Source: Triatoma infestans (taxonomy: Eukaryota > Arthropoda > Insecta > Hemiptera > Reduviidae). Taken from it: a DNA stretch of 64,000 bases. The stretch spans positions 81,806 to 145,805 of the forward strand of contig JAAEAF010003142.1 of NCBI GenBank assembly GCA_011037195.1, in the 5' to 3' direction. The notes beneath the pieces were generated by a model. That model searched no databases. It was not told the DNA's origin and was given only the letters and a program-made list of their open reading frames with translations. This document shows, one piece after another, positions 43,703 to 55,373 of this stretch. Position 1 is the first letter of the stretch. The number at the start of each line of letters is the position of its first letter. The translations under genes were made by a program, and so were the position numbers.

Positions 43703-44133
43703 AAAAATATAAATCTTTATAGAAAAATACATGCCGCCTATAAAGATAGGGAATTGTAAACAACATTGCAAGGTAATTAAGAAGCGCGGGTGTGTGGGGT
43801 ACGTCATAATACTGCTATAAAATTATTCATACCTTACAATGAAATGTCATCATTATACAGGGAAGTGTAATAATAATCTCAGCTTTCTCACACACCATTA
43901 AAATAATTCTTTTTCGGAAAAATATTTCAAATATTTATGTTAACATGATTGCGGTGATTTTATTTAGTATACCAAATTTATTTATACTCATAAATATAAA
44001 ATATGGGGGGAGGGGGGAATCGCAAAACCATTTCTAGTAAACTATTTTTTTGAAACTTGGTGTTTCTAAAGTAATTCTTCTCTAGAACCGTACGGATTTA
44101 CACATTGATTTAAATTTGTAAGTCACAATTTTT

Positions 44134-44876
44134 ACTTTCTCTTACTTCTAGTAAGAGCAAGTATTGTAATCGTGTGAAATTTTGGATATCGAGTTTTTCA
44201 CCGGAAATATCCGTTTTGGCTGCGACGATTTTCGTTAAACTTAGTGTGTCGACTACACATACAAAGAGCTACAACTTTTATTTGAAAAATTTCTCTAGGA
44301 TTCTCTAGGAATTCATTTAAGGGCAGTTTTGGGGGAGGAGTGGAGTTACTTATAAAGTGCCATTTCAGTTTATTGGATAATTCTGTCTTCTAAATAATGT
44401 TAATTAGAATTGAATATGTTGTTGAAATTCCCAGTTTGAAAAAAATCGGATATCCCGGAAGAGCGTTTACTTTAACACTTTACTAAATGATTTTTTTCAC
44501 TTTTTCACGATTTTCTCACAAATGGCTTCGATGACTTTCTTAAAACTTCATATATAAACTAAACATACAAAGATCTACAACTTTTATTTAAAACATTTCG
44601 TTGGGAAAATTCATTTAAGGGCACTTTTAGGGGAAAGGTGAGGTTATGTTTTTCTATAAAGTGCCATGTACAATTCTACCATCCAAACAAAATTAATTAG
44701 AAATAAATAGATGGCTAAAATTCCGAGTTTCACGAAAATTAGTAAACCAGAAGTGCGCTTTTACTGAACAGTTTTTTCAGTTTTCGACGAATCTCATTTG
44801 GTACACAAACTACAAAATTTGTCAATTATAATTTTGAGAACTGATTAAGAGAAAGTTGTGTGAGTGTTTCACACCA
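44134..44876 (+). repeat. Helentron-like repeat, internally deleted (about 740 bp)
   Basis: 5' end ACTTTCTCTTACTTCTAGTA. The text jumps at about 44218 from CCGTTTTGG straight to CTGCGACGATTTTCG, skipping the microsatellite and promoter-proximal block. Two monomers follow, and the 3' end has GTGTGAGTGTTTCACAC at 44859-44875. Confidence 0.8.
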
Positions 44877-44884
44877 TTTTTTTT

Positions 44885-45467
44885 TTTTTTTTTTTAAAGT
44901 ACGTTGGACCATAAAAGAAATTCGAGAAACCCTGGAAAAATTATGTGGACAATTCGTTCCACAGGTTGACCGATTTAGTCTGTAACCTTCCTGTCGGATC
45001 TTCTGGTGAAATGGAAGATTCTTTTCGACCGTTCTTAAATGATGTATGAGGATAGTGAGATTCGGTCTTAAACATATTTTTTCCAAAGTTTCGACAAATA
45101 TATTATCTTTATCAAGGCATAAAATATAAGAAATGTTAAACATGAAAACATGATAACTTTACATTATATTTTTAGAAAATAAATAGAAAGGAGAACACTG
45201 CAATACCACAGAGAATAGTGTGAACGTTTACACCCTTCTGCTGGAACCTAAACGGAAATGACAAGTTTGAGTTTCCTTTATAGATTTTTGTTTTTAAGTT
45301 ATTTTGTTCACAAAATATACACTATTAAATAAATAGTGTCATATCAAAAGATTTTATATTGGACAGTCATTCAATAAGTTAAGAGACAGACACATGACTA
45401 TAGCTTTTAATATGACGTATCAGCTTTTTAGGAATACTTTGTAAAATTTTGCGAATTGCTTCAAGAG
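44885..45467. other. No gene; half of the foldback family near 45060-45130
   Basis: TTTCGACAAATATATTATCTTTATCAAGGC-like text resembles one arm of the 3048-3380 foldback repeat. The open frame at 44826-45143 (-) spans a T run and is not supported. Confidence 0.35.
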
Positions 45468-45980
45468 AGAAAGAATCGTGTCGTTTTCACCGGAAATATA
45501 CGTGTTGTGGTGCCCCGAATCCGAAAATTTTGTTTTTAGAGAACAATATTGGTCTATGTGTATATCTGGTCAGCATAACAACAAAAAATGGAAAATCATA
45601 AAGTAATCAAACTTGATATTTCGTTGCTGGTAGAGTTCCGTTTTGACAATAAAGTTTTGGTCAAAATCGATCAACCGGAAAAAGTATTTTCTCAAAAAAA
45701 AAAAAAAAACTTATTAACTATAAAATGGTAATGAAAATGATAATGTGTTATCTAAATTTCGAGTTAAAAAAAAAAATAGGTTGTGCAATCGGAAAAGGGA
45801 ATTTCCTGAACAGTTATCTGCTATTTTCTCCTTGGAAACAAAGAGGTTTAGTTAAACATAGTATAATACTAACTATAATAAAGATACCTATCCATTTTTT
45901 TTTTTTTTTAAACTTTTTTTCCCAGAAAATGCATTTTTAAAGGAGATTTTTGGGAAAGGCATGAGGTTGTAGTTTTCTAA
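45468..45980 (+). repeat. Helentron-like repeat fragment
   Basis: TTTTCACCGGAAATATACGT, GGTGCCCCGAATCCG, GTTTTGACAATAAAGTTTTG and a final GGCATGAGGTTGTAGTTTTC, abutting the next copy in tail-to-tail orientation. Confidence 0.55.
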
Positions 45981-45990
45981 ATAAAATAAA

Positions 45991-46988
45991 ATCTGGTGTG
46001 AAACACTCACACAACTTTCTCTTACTCCAGTTCTCAAAATGATAATTGACAAATTTTATAGTTTGTGTACCAAATTTAATGAAATTCGTCGAAAACTAAA
46101 AAAACTGTTCAGTAAAAGCGCACTTCCGGTTTACTAATTTTCTTGAAACTCAGAATTTCAGCCATCTATTTATTTCTAACTAAATATGTTTGGATGATAG
46201 AATTGTATAATGAACTAGGATAGCACTTTGATGAAAATCTAACCCCAGCCCTCCCCCAAAAAGTGCCCTTAAAAGAACTTTCCCAGAGAAATGTTTTAGA
46301 TAAAAGTTGTAGATCTTTGCATGTTTAGTTTATATACGAAGTTTCAAAAAAATCGACGGGAGCCATTTTTGAGAAAATTGCGAAAAAGTGAATAAATCAT
46401 TTAGTAAAGTGGTAAAGTAAACGCACTTCCGGTTATCCGATTTTTTTGAAACTCGGAATTTCAACAACATATTTAATTCTAATTAACATTATTTAGATGA
46501 TAGAATTGTCTAATGAACTGAAATAGCACTTTAGATGGAAATCTAACCCCACCCCTCCCCTAAAAGTGCCCTTCAATGCATTTTCCCAGAGAAATGTTTC
46601 AAATAAAAGTTGTAGTTCTTTGTATGTGTGGTTGATGTATGAAGTTTAAAGGAAATCGTCGGAGCCTTTTTTTGAGAAAAACGCAAAAAATTAAAAACAC
46701 CACCAAGTAAAGTGGTACTTCCGGTTGAGGAATTTTGACAGATAAGTTAGTGTTAGATCCCATAGTGATATCTAAACGGAATATAAAGTTCCAACTTTCT
46801 ACGGTTTTCCGTTTTTGAGCTATGCTGTTCACATACATACATACATACATACACACAGACAGACCATTTTCTAAAAACCACTTTTTTGGACTCAGGGGGC
46901 CTCAAAACGGATATTTCCGGTGAAAACTCGATATCGAAAATTTGACTCGATTACAATACTTCCTCTTTACTAGGAGTAAGAGAAAGTA
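45991..46988 (-). repeat. Helentron-like repeat, full length (998 bp)
   Basis: Left end ATCTGGTGTGAAACACTCAC (3' hairpin complement) with ACTTTCTCTTACTCCAG, CGCACTTCCGG at 46122 and 46425, TACTTCCGGTTG at 46717, (CATA)n at 46832-46852, and the right end CTAGGAGTAAGAGAAAGT. Both subterminal inverted repeats are preserved, making it one of the best copies. Confidence 0.9.
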
Positions 46989-47821
46989 AAAAAAAGTCAC
47001 TTGATTAAATTTAGATTCTCCGTTTCACGTAACATTGGCGACAGCTATAATTTAGTTAAGTATAAAGAAAAGTTGTTAATAATACGTTGTATTTGCAGTA
47101 AGAGAATGTTGTGTGAGTGTTTTAAACTAGTTTACTACTTTCTGTCACTATTTTTAATATTATACTTATGTTACTGAAGGGGGGGGGACCATAGGAAACC
47201 AAATTTTCTTAAAAGAAATTGAAATATTTCGAATTGCTTGATCTATTAGGCCACAATGGTGGAATTGTCCTTCTACCAATCAGCATTTAGAATCCATATC
47301 TTCATAAAATTGGTTCGTTTTTAAAGCTAACAAATAAAGTAACTAATGGGGTATAAGCTTGAATTTTTAAATGCATTTTCATGTTTTCTTTATCCATTTC
47401 TTAAAACTCATATTAAAATGAAGTAGTTCCAGTTTAATGGACTATTTTTTTTTTTGCGTCATTCTTTTGTTTTTTATCGAAATTTAAAGCATAATTAAAT
47501 ATTTATTCGCCTAGCTATATAAAATGCGCACTATTCGTTCATAACCCCACCCTTGCGGACTCAGCCGTATGGTGGTGGCGGCCAGAGCTAAGAATAGAAA
47601 ACTCGTCATACAGGATCCTTTTTTTTATATTACGTATGTGCTCATGCCTCCATGATCTCTTGTATACACAGTCTGTACACTTATCTTATGACCTCTTTAT
47701 CTACCAACCACAGTTTCAGATTTTTATAAGAAATAATATATAATGTTTATTTATTTTTCTACACATACAAATTGTAGCAAAAAAAAAAAATAAATAAATA
47801 AATTAGTAAAATTACGTTGAT
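46989..47821. other. No gene seen
   Basis: A+T-rich. 47040-47140 has a diverged 3' end of the main repeat (AAGAGAATGTTGTGTGAGTG). A GC-richer patch at 47545-47612 is unassigned. Confidence 0.35.
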
Positions 47822-48427
47822 TACTTTTTTTTATTCCTGTTAAGAGGAAATATTGCGTTTCCGGTTTTCACAGGAAGCTCACGTTTTAAGCTTCCCTGAA
47901 TCCGTAGAAGTGATTTCCAGAATACATAAACAAATCGTAGTGAGGTCAAACTTGACATTCCGTTTGGACATCAACCTTGAGAGATCTGACAGGAAGTTTT
48001 CTATGAAAACTCCTCAACCGGAAGTATATCAGGATTTTGCTGAATTTTTTTTTTGCGTATTTTTCATTAAAATGGCTCTAACGATGATGTTATTTGGAAC
48101 ATTTTTCTGGGAAATTTTTTTTTAAGGGTGGTTATGGTATAGTGGTGGGAATGATGCTCTTTTCTGAAGTATTATTTAGTTTATTAAACAATTCTACTAT
48201 CTATATGATATTAATTATTGTAATGTTGCCACAATTCCGTGTTTGAAGCAAATCACTTGGCCTGAAGTGTGATTTTACTCAACAGTTTTTTTAACTACTT
48301 TCACCATTAAGTCACCAAAAGTTTTCAAGTAAACTTGTTATACTAATTGTTGTTGTGGTTGGTTCCACAGAGCTGGAAAGCATTCAGAGACATTTTCCGT
48401 GGTAGCCTGCTTCTTTTTGTGGTCATC

Positions 48428-48457
48428 GATCGGTTTTGGGCGTTCGCCCATTCTCAG
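48428..48457 (-). ncRNA. Decayed hammerhead-like motif
   Basis: Minus strand: CTGAGAA (for CTGATGA), perfect helix II GGGC-GAAC-GCCC, AAAACC (for GAAACC), GATC. Helix I GCATC/GATG retained. Confidence 0.45.
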
Positions 48458-48657
48458 GATGCGTTTGTCACACAGTGTGTTAACACAGACTTGCACAGAG
48501 CAAATTCAGTTAACACACTCCGATATTCATCTCACCCCTAATTCCTAAACCTAAATTAAAATTGTACCATTTTATTTTACTGAGTTGTTTACTGAGTGTG
48601 AGAAACTGAATTTGCTCTGTACAAGCCTGTGTAATCACACTGTATGACAAACGTATC

Positions 48658-48687
48658 CTAAGGATGGGCGAACGCCCGAAACCGGTT
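48658..48687 (+). ncRNA. Decayed hammerhead-like motif
   Basis: Plus strand: CTAAGGA (for CTGATGA), perfect helix II GGGC-GAAC-GCCC, GAAACC, GGTT. The conserved helix II and GAAACCGG beside a changed core suggest an old functional ancestor. Confidence 0.45.
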
Positions 48688-49334
48688 GATGATCACAAAA
48701 AGAAGCAGGCTATCATGGGAAATGACTCTGTTTGTTATACTAACTTTACATGTGAAAACCTAGTAACTTTTGTTTGTAACTTTTCCTCGAGAAAATTCAT
48801 TTGAGGATCGTTTTGGGGAAGAGGTAGAGTTAAGCTTGCTCCTAAAGAGTTATTTGAATTTATTATATCTTCTATTATTTTATTATATTTATTCGAATAA
48901 AATGTGGCGCCAGAATTCCTAGTTTGAAAACAATCGGTTAAGAGGAAATGCGACTTTTTACTGGATAGTTTTCTTTGATTTTTATAACCGGAGCCAGTAT
49001 CTCTTGGAGAAGTTGGGTCTGATCCGGGATTGGCTAACTCGGCAAGAATATGAGGGTGAATCCTGTGTTAATTAGTGTACAAATATAATTTAGGTTTAGG
49101 AATTAGGGGTGCGATGAATATCGAGTACTCTATCCCAACTTGTTATTTTAGTTGTGTGAAGTAGTTAGAATGAATGTATTTATTGGGATGAAAGTATTTA
49201 TTGGTGAAAAATTAATAAAGGTGCTTGTAGCTCGATGTTTTGACATAGTTTATGTCGGATATTTCACAATAAATTGTTCAAATTTATAGAATAATTATAG
49301 TGGCTATGGCATAACAGATAATGCAAAAAAGAAA

Positions 49335-50048
49335 AATCTGGTGTGAAACACTCACACGACTTTCTCGTACTGCGAAACGGCAAATTTTATTCACTCTTTC
49401 TATTTTTATTAGTGTTTAAAACACAGTCAGCATTTTTATGGAGAAAATCACAAAAAAAAAACTGAAAAACCTATTCAGTAAAGTCGCACTTTAGGTCAAC
49501 CGATTTTCCTTCAGACTAGGAATTTCGGCAACTTATATAATTCTAATTAATATTATTTAATTGACAGATTGTTTATATAGCACATTGTTAAACTAAAATA
49601 GCACTTTAGAGGAAACCATAACCCCACCCCTCTCAAAAAATTGCCCTTAAATGAATTTTCCCAGAGAAATGTTTCAAATAAAAAGTTGTAGCTCTTTTTA
49701 CGTGCAGTTAATAGTGAAAGTTTAAAGGAAATTCTTAGGCCATTTTCGAGAAAAATCACAAAAATTGAAAAAAAAAGTTCATAAAGTGGCAGCACTTCCG
49801 GGTGATGGATTTTGTCCGAAATCTTCATGTCTGATGTGATGGTAATACCTAAACGGAATACCAAGTTTAAGCTTCCTGAAACTTTTCTTTTTTGAATATT
49901 CTTTTTACACACATAGATACAGACCATTTTCTAAAAACCACTTTTTTGTACTCAGGGAACCTCAAAACTTGTATTTCTAGTCAAAACTCAATTTCGAAAA
50001 TCTGGCACGATCGCTGTACTTCCTCTATAACAGCAGTTAGAGAAACTA
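49335..50048 (-). repeat. Helentron-like repeat, shortened (about 715 bp)
   Basis: Left end ATCTGGTGTGAAACACTCAC, CGCACTTTAGG at 49483, GCACTTCCGGGTG at 49793, a microsatellite remnant near 49900, and the right end CTTCCTCTATAACAGCAGTT AGAGAAACT. Confidence 0.75.
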
Positions 50049-50519
50049 AAAATCGTGTATATTTTAGTAGCTTAATTACTATATTTGTTACCGGAAGGAT
50101 AATTATAACAAAAGAAACAAAGCTATCATTACAAATTTTACAGAATTTAACTTTAAATTGTGAATTGAAGAGGAAATAACAACAGAAATCAGCAATATAA
50201 AAATTAGAAACCTTTATAACTAGAGATGTGAATTCTGCCAACCTATTAAACAAGAGTTTTAATTACTGTACTATCTGTTTTGTCGTTTTTAGGAAATGTC
50301 GTTTATATTGCGCACTTAACCATCATTAATAATCTCTCTAATTCTACTATAATTAACAATTTACCTTGTGTAACCGGTTTAATATTATTTAGTTGATAAG
50401 AATTATTTGGTTTTTGACGTAGTTTCTTTTTGTAATCAGGCTATACTTGTGTAAACAATATAATTAACACATCATTTCAAAGTGTTATTGCTTTTATTTT
50501 GTTTTCCTTGATGCTTATA

Positions 50520-50845
50520 TTATTGTCTCTTAAGAGGAAGATATTTGCGATCATGTCAAAATTGTGATATCAAGTTTTCACCGGAAATACATGTTTTGAG
50601 GTCCCCCCTCTGTCTGTGCGTATGTTTGTATGCAGTATAGCTAGAAACCAAACAATCCAGGAATTCCATATGTAACATTGGACAATTTTGAAATTCAGTC
50701 AAAATCCACCATAACTGCGATTTTACTGTACGATTATATAAAAAAAAAAGTTTCCCAAGTTTTTCCGGAAACTGATTTTTGGTATTTCTAAGGGGCTAAA
50801 TTAGGTGGAACTTTCATCAGCGTATTTTGGATGTAATTAAAATTA
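50520..50845 (+). repeat. Helentron-like repeat 5' fragment
   Basis: TTAAGAGGAAGATATTTGCG, TCAAGTTTTCACCGGAAATACA, TTGAGGTCCCCC and GTATGTTTGTATGC, ending where an S1 SINE begins. Confidence 0.65.
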
Positions 50846-51045
50846 GCACCCTGGAGAGCCCGGTTTCGAATCCAGCCTTACCCTTCGATGTCGAAGCCCT
50901 ACCCTTAGATTCTATCTTCCTAGGAGCCCCCACAGCTCATGTTCGGTGATGGGCAGTGTTGTCTGTAACGAGGGATCACAGTCCGGAGGCCAACAGTGCA
51001 CTAAGAAGGCTCCGGGCGCCAATGACCAACTTACCACCAATACAA
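50846..51045 (+). mobile_element. SINE, family S1, 5'-truncated
   Basis: Box B as GGTTTCGAATCC with one extra T (50861-50872), then AGATTCTATCTTCCTAGGAG, GGCAGTGTTGTCTGTAACGA and TCCGGGCGCCAATGACCA. No box A. Followed by (ATT)/(AAT) repeats to 51083. Confidence 0.7.
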
Positions 51046-51094
51046 ACTTTATTATTATTAATAATAGTAATAATAATAATAAGTCTTTATTGGA

Positions 51095-51410
51095 AAATGT
51101 AACGGCAAGAGAGAGAACACAAGCCCGACCGAGAGAAAACAGACTCCCTCTAGTACTCTCTGACTTAAGCAGGCTAGAGTGGGAAAACCTGTATATAAGC
51201 CAGTGAGAGATCGACATCTATCTATCAGATTCAACCATACACCGCATCGTGTCATATCTCTATTCCCACCATTTTATCTATAAAATCATTACAAGTCCAG
51301 TGCAGTTTGTGTAAGCATATAGTTATATTATAACAGTGTCTTCATATCTCGTCTAATTAATCTAACCCAATTTCTCTTCTCATCAACTCCATTATAGAAA
51401 AACAAAATAT
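51095..51410 (+). repeat. LTR-like repeat with TATA box, diverged copy
   Basis: AGAGTGGGAAAACCTGTATATAAGCC, CGTGTCATATCTC, AAGTCCAGTGCAGTTTGTGT and CAATTTCTCTTCTCATCAAC follow the order of the family at 22860-23175. TATATAAG is a better TATA box than in other copies. Confidence 0.5.
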
Positions 51411-51552
51411 ACAAATGAAAACAAAAAAACAAAAACAAAATACACTAACTGACAGACAGACCATTCTCATGGTCCATAGGACCGTCTGAGGTGTTGCAAT
51501 GTGATTACAATATTTTTATATATAATTAAATATATATATTTTTTTTTAATTT

Positions 51553-51650
51553 AAGGCGCGTCAACATCTATGGTAGTTGGCTTCTCAGTGCACTGCCGGC
51601 CTCCGGATAGTTTCTCTCGTTACAGACAACATTGTCCGTCACCGGACATG
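51553..51650 (-). mobile_element. SINE, family S1, 3' fragment
   Basis: Minus-strand tail: complement text GGCTTCTCAGTGCACTGCCG, GCCTCCGGATAG and ACAGACAACATTGTCCGTCA. Confidence 0.65.
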
Positions 51651-51711
51651 TACTTATTTTGCATAATAAAATAAAAAATAAAATAATTAACCTTAATAAT
51701 AATTATACTAA

Positions 51712-51942
51712 GGGAAGGGAATAGCTAAGTGGTTAGCGTACTGGACTCCCACGCGGAGGGCCCGGGTTCGAGTCCAGCATTGCTACCCTTAGATTTTTTT
51801 CTTCCTAGGAGCCTCTACAGCTCACTGTCCGATGATGGACAATGTTGTCTGTAACAAGAGAACACTGTCCGGAGGCCGGCAGTACTCTGAGAAGGCTCCG
51901 GGCGCCAATGACCATAAATGTCGCGGCTTAAATTAAAAAAAA
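51712..51942 (+). mobile_element. tRNA-derived SINE, family S1, full length with 18-bp target duplication
   Basis: Head GGGAATAGCTAAGTGGTTAG (box A) and GGGTTCGAGTCC (box B at about 51767). The body is as in other S1 copies, ending GGCGCCAATGACCATAAATG and an A-rich tail. TAATAATAATTATACTAA (51694-51711) recurs with one change at 51943-51960, so insertion was LINE-type target-primed. 231 bp. Confidence 0.9.
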
Positions 51943-52149
51943 TAATAATAATTACACTAAAATACATAAGTAAAACAGAAAAAGAAGAAAGAGAATATTA
52001 AATGAAAAAACGAAATACAGATGAAAAGAATTTTGGAAAAGTAAAAATCAATTTTCTATATCAAAAATTTGTAAATTATCTTCTTTCACTGGGGGAGGGG
52101 GAGGGGGCTATGTTATCTACCCCGAACAAACAGAACAAAAAGTACCTCA

Positions 52150-53620
52150 TTTATAATAAATTTTAATTATTCCATAATGTCTTCTACTGCCGTTCATTAA
52201 AAAATTAAATTCGAATGCCAGAAAAGTATTTATATTGCCATGCATGTCTACAAAATTTGATTAAGCTAACCCCGTCTTTTCCAACTGTATAATCTTTAAA
52301 CTCCTCTCTATCTAATTGTGCTTTATTAAGATATAATAATCCAAATTCATTTAGAATTGGACAGATAGCTATAAAATGGAAGATATCTTTATCGTCTCTA
52401 TTATTGCAGAAAGAATATGTTTTTATCACCTTATCAAAACAACAGTACTTAATCAGGTATAAGTAATTCCCCACGTATTTTAAATATCCAACTTATTGAC
52501 TGTCTATCTAAGTATCTATAGATATAATTATTAAACTTGAGTTCTTTATACCATGTGTGATATTTACTGTTTAAGGATATATTTATATATCTATTAGAAA
52601 GGTTTTCTTCACTAACAAGCTGAAACATCTATTATTTTAATTTGTCTATTAATTAATCTGTCTAACGGAATTCCATATTTATCACAGATATTTTTCCATT
52701 CACAGAACCAGAATAACTTTTAATTATTTCTTTAACTACAGTATGGGAGCACCTGTTAGGAGCAAGGTTCAAACACCCAAAAATATATTTTAAGTGCAAG
52801 GAAAAAGTGTAAACATAGACGTCGGGAATAGATGAGTACCAAATATAAAAAAATAATCTGGCATATTTGGTGGTAAATTAAATATTTGCTTGATAAAAAA
52901 ACTTTAATAAAGCTTTATGACCTTGCTATACCAAACACATCCCCATATTTGTGCTCCATAACAAATTATCGCCCTTGAAACATCATAAAGTATTTGTAGT
53001 TTTGACAAAAAAAGGAATGTTTTTATTCATTAACACATTATTAAAACTATTAATAGATAATTTAGCTTTTGATAATCTTTCTTGAAAGTGTTTTTCTAAT
53101 TAATGATAAATTTAATTCTAAATTCTACCCACTATGAACAATATTCTTCAACCTGGTTAATCATTTTTTTTATAAATACAACTTATTCGCGGATAGTAGA
53201 ACTGTATCGTCTGCAAATTAATGACAGTATCGTTAATTCGTATACCTCCGTCTAAATAATTCTCTATATCATTTAAAAATAACGAAAAAAATGATGGGCT
53301 TAATAAACAACCTTGTTTTACTCCCATATCAGTCGGAAAATACCATTGTACAGATTATTGTCACACCATACAAAAGCATTGGTATAGGTATATATAATGA
53401 CCGTAAAATATTCAATATGTTCGTAAACATTCCAAATCTGAGACAATTTAAAAAAATAGCGCATATCGATCGATGCGATCAAAAGCCATCGTAAAATCAA
53501 TAAAAAATGCCAACACTTTTATTGTCTCAACCTAGCTTTAGTAACCCTCATAATAGTATTTGCATTATCGTAGGCCAGAACAATGCACTGAGAATTTTCT
53601 GTACTAAAACTATACAAATT
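52150..53620 (-). mobile_element. Decayed non-LTR retrotransposon, reverse transcriptase to C-terminus
   Basis: Read on minus from 53620. FIDFTMAFDRIDRY (about 53510-53465) is RT motif 3, TDMGVKQGCLLSPS (53337-53292) motif 4, and LADDTVLLSANKL around 53200-53217 the catalytic ADD box. Near 52420-52350 SFCNNRDDKDIFHFIAICP is the Cys/His C-terminal finger. Several frameshifts and stops separate these blocks, so it is inactive. No 5' UTR or endonuclease domain was seen, and boundaries are approximate. Clade not determined (RTE- or Jockey-like). Confidence 0.8.
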
Positions 53621-53880
53621 TTATGATTAATCAAAATCAAATGAATGCAATTTTAAAGTATAAAAAAAAAATTTCAAAGCTACACGTCCCCTAAATTGAT
53701 CAAAGAAGTAAATTCAAAATGAGGCCGACAATTAATGTGCTTTGTTTTATCCCCCAACAACAAGCTAATTGTGGCGATTGTGTGTGTGTGAAAAACTCGA
53801 AAAAGCCAAGTGAGGATGTAAGTTGTACGTTTACGTATGCTTATTATTCTGTACCTTAAATATATATATATATCTTTTAG

Positions 53881-53955
53881 ACGCCAAGCAAACTTTCGTG
53901 TCCATTAGTTCCGCCCATCACTGTGAAAACAGGAACCAATGGAAATAGGACTTAG
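53881..53955 (+). CDS. Candidate terminal exon of an unrecognised gene
   Basis: A TATATCTTTTAG acceptor precedes a phase-0 frame of 24 codons: TPSKLSCPLVPPITVKTGTN, then GNRT, stop TAG at 53953-53955. GC about 47 percent against about 28 percent around it. Entry phase would also fit the kinesin donor at 4110, but the residues are not motor-like. Short; may be chance. Confidence 0.3.
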   Translation, partial: TPSKLSCPLVPPITVKTGTNGNRT

Positions 53956-54502
53956 TAGTCACTTCCTCTAAACACAACTACATGAATTTTATAAAATATA
54001 TACAATATTTCCTTTTTATTTTATATTTATGCATTAACGAAGGACAATATTTTTTTTATATATTAACATATTTATCTCATTTTAAAATAAATATTGATTG
54101 TAAATTCAAATTGTGCAGTAATAAATTAATTGTTTATAAAATGGAAGGCAAATTTATTACCCATATAATATAACTGATAAAATTTTACACACTTCACAAT
54201 CAGATGATTCCTCTTGTGACTGACTATCACACAAATACTTTATTTAATGTTTTTGAAGTACATATTTTTTTGTTTATTAATGATACACAGACTTTTGTAC
54301 TTTCTTGAATATTTCAACATATTGTCCTTGTATATCGTTTCGCTTGATTAAGTAACCTCAGATTTTTATTTTTTATTTTTTTATTTTGTTGTGTCAGTTA
54401 GAAACTTTTTTATATTTTTCATTTTTTGCCAGGCTGAATTGTTATTCTAATTCAGAAATTTATAGTATAAAAGTTGATTTTTTTTTTTTTTTTTTAAATT
54501 TT

Positions 54503-55365
54503 CTTACTTTTCTAGTAACAGGAATTAATGCGATCGTGGCAAATTAAAAAAAAAAATGTAGTTTCCACCGAAATTACAATGTTTTAAGGACTATTGAGTA
54601 CGTAAAAAATGTTTCTAGCGTGAATGCTTTGTGTGTATGTTTGTATGTATGAAATACATGTGTGTTTCGGTTTGTTAATAATATTTCACAAAATCAAAAA
54701 CTCCGAAGGCTGCTCAAATTTAGTATTTCGTTAAGACACTATCATCCGTATCTGGTGGGCTGATGGTTTCGTTCTTCTTCTTTAAACTTCGTCACACTAT
54801 CTACATACATATAAATACTTAACACTTTTTTTTTTTAAAACATTTCCCAGTCTGGGGGAATAGTAACTTTAAGCTTCTTCTTCTAAATTACCACTTTAGT
54901 ATAAGTAAGGTTCTGCCAATTTATATAATTGTAACTATATTACTAATATTGTTAGATTTCTAAATTTTAAGAAAAATGGCTTCTGAAAAAAATATTTCTA
55001 AGTGGTTCCAAGGAATGTGAGTTTTTTTATATTTTAAGATTTTTACAACTACACAGTAAAAACAAGTAAAAAAAATAAACAATGAAAATAGAAGTATGCG
55101 CGTTGTGGTGGTGAACGACGGTTATCCAGCGATAGCAGTCGTAATACGCCATTATGGCCTTAGTGTGTACGACTGTACGTACGTATCTCTGAGAAGTTAT
55201 AACTCAAATATGTCGCTCTCTATAATGTACTCATTCTCTGTCTGCCTTCGTTCCCCTCACCCACCACCAGTAGGACAAATGAGCAAAATTTGACATATAA
55301 AGAAAATTTGTCATTTCCTGTATTAGAGGGGTAAGAGAAAGTCGTGTGAGTGTTTCACACCAGAT
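54503..55365 (+). repeat. Helentron-like repeat, older copy
   Basis: TTCTTACTTTTCTAGTAACA with GGAATTAATGCGATCGTG, GTGTGTATGTTTGTATGTATG, and a 3' end GGGTAAGAGAAAGTCGTGTG AGTGTTTCACAC. A GC-richer block at 55090-55300 of unknown origin lies within. Joined head to tail with the next copy by CAGATTTTTTTTT. Confidence 0.7.
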
Positions 55366-55373
55366 TTTTTTTT

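Larger units (their letters stand above)
48347..48731. mobile_element. Inverted-arm element, hammerhead family 1, with 12-bp target duplication
   Basis: TTGTTATACTAA flanks the unit at 48335-48346 and 48732-48743. It starts TTGTTGTTGTGGTTGG and ends ATGGGAAATGACTCTG; apart from this extra 43 bp on the left, the arms (about 48388-48510 and 48597-48731) are inverse copies with GAAGCAGGCTA and GGGCGAACGCCC. The centre is only about 85 bp. Same architecture as 16813-17341, reversed. Its position inside the main repeat, with duplication, proves it transposes. Confidence 0.8.
47822..49000 (+). repeat. Helentron-like repeat hosting a family-1 inverted element
   Basis: GTTAAGAGGAAATATTGCG, CTCCTCAACCGGAAGTATA at about 48010, and monomer text up to 48346, resuming at 48744 with CTTTACATGTGAAAACC and a G-rich block near 48815. 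The 3' end is not defined. Confidence 0.65.

Noticed and set aside
51058..51255. Open frames around 50912-51255
   Set aside because: They cross a SINE, an (AAT)n repeat and an LTR-like repeat, so they cannot be one gene.
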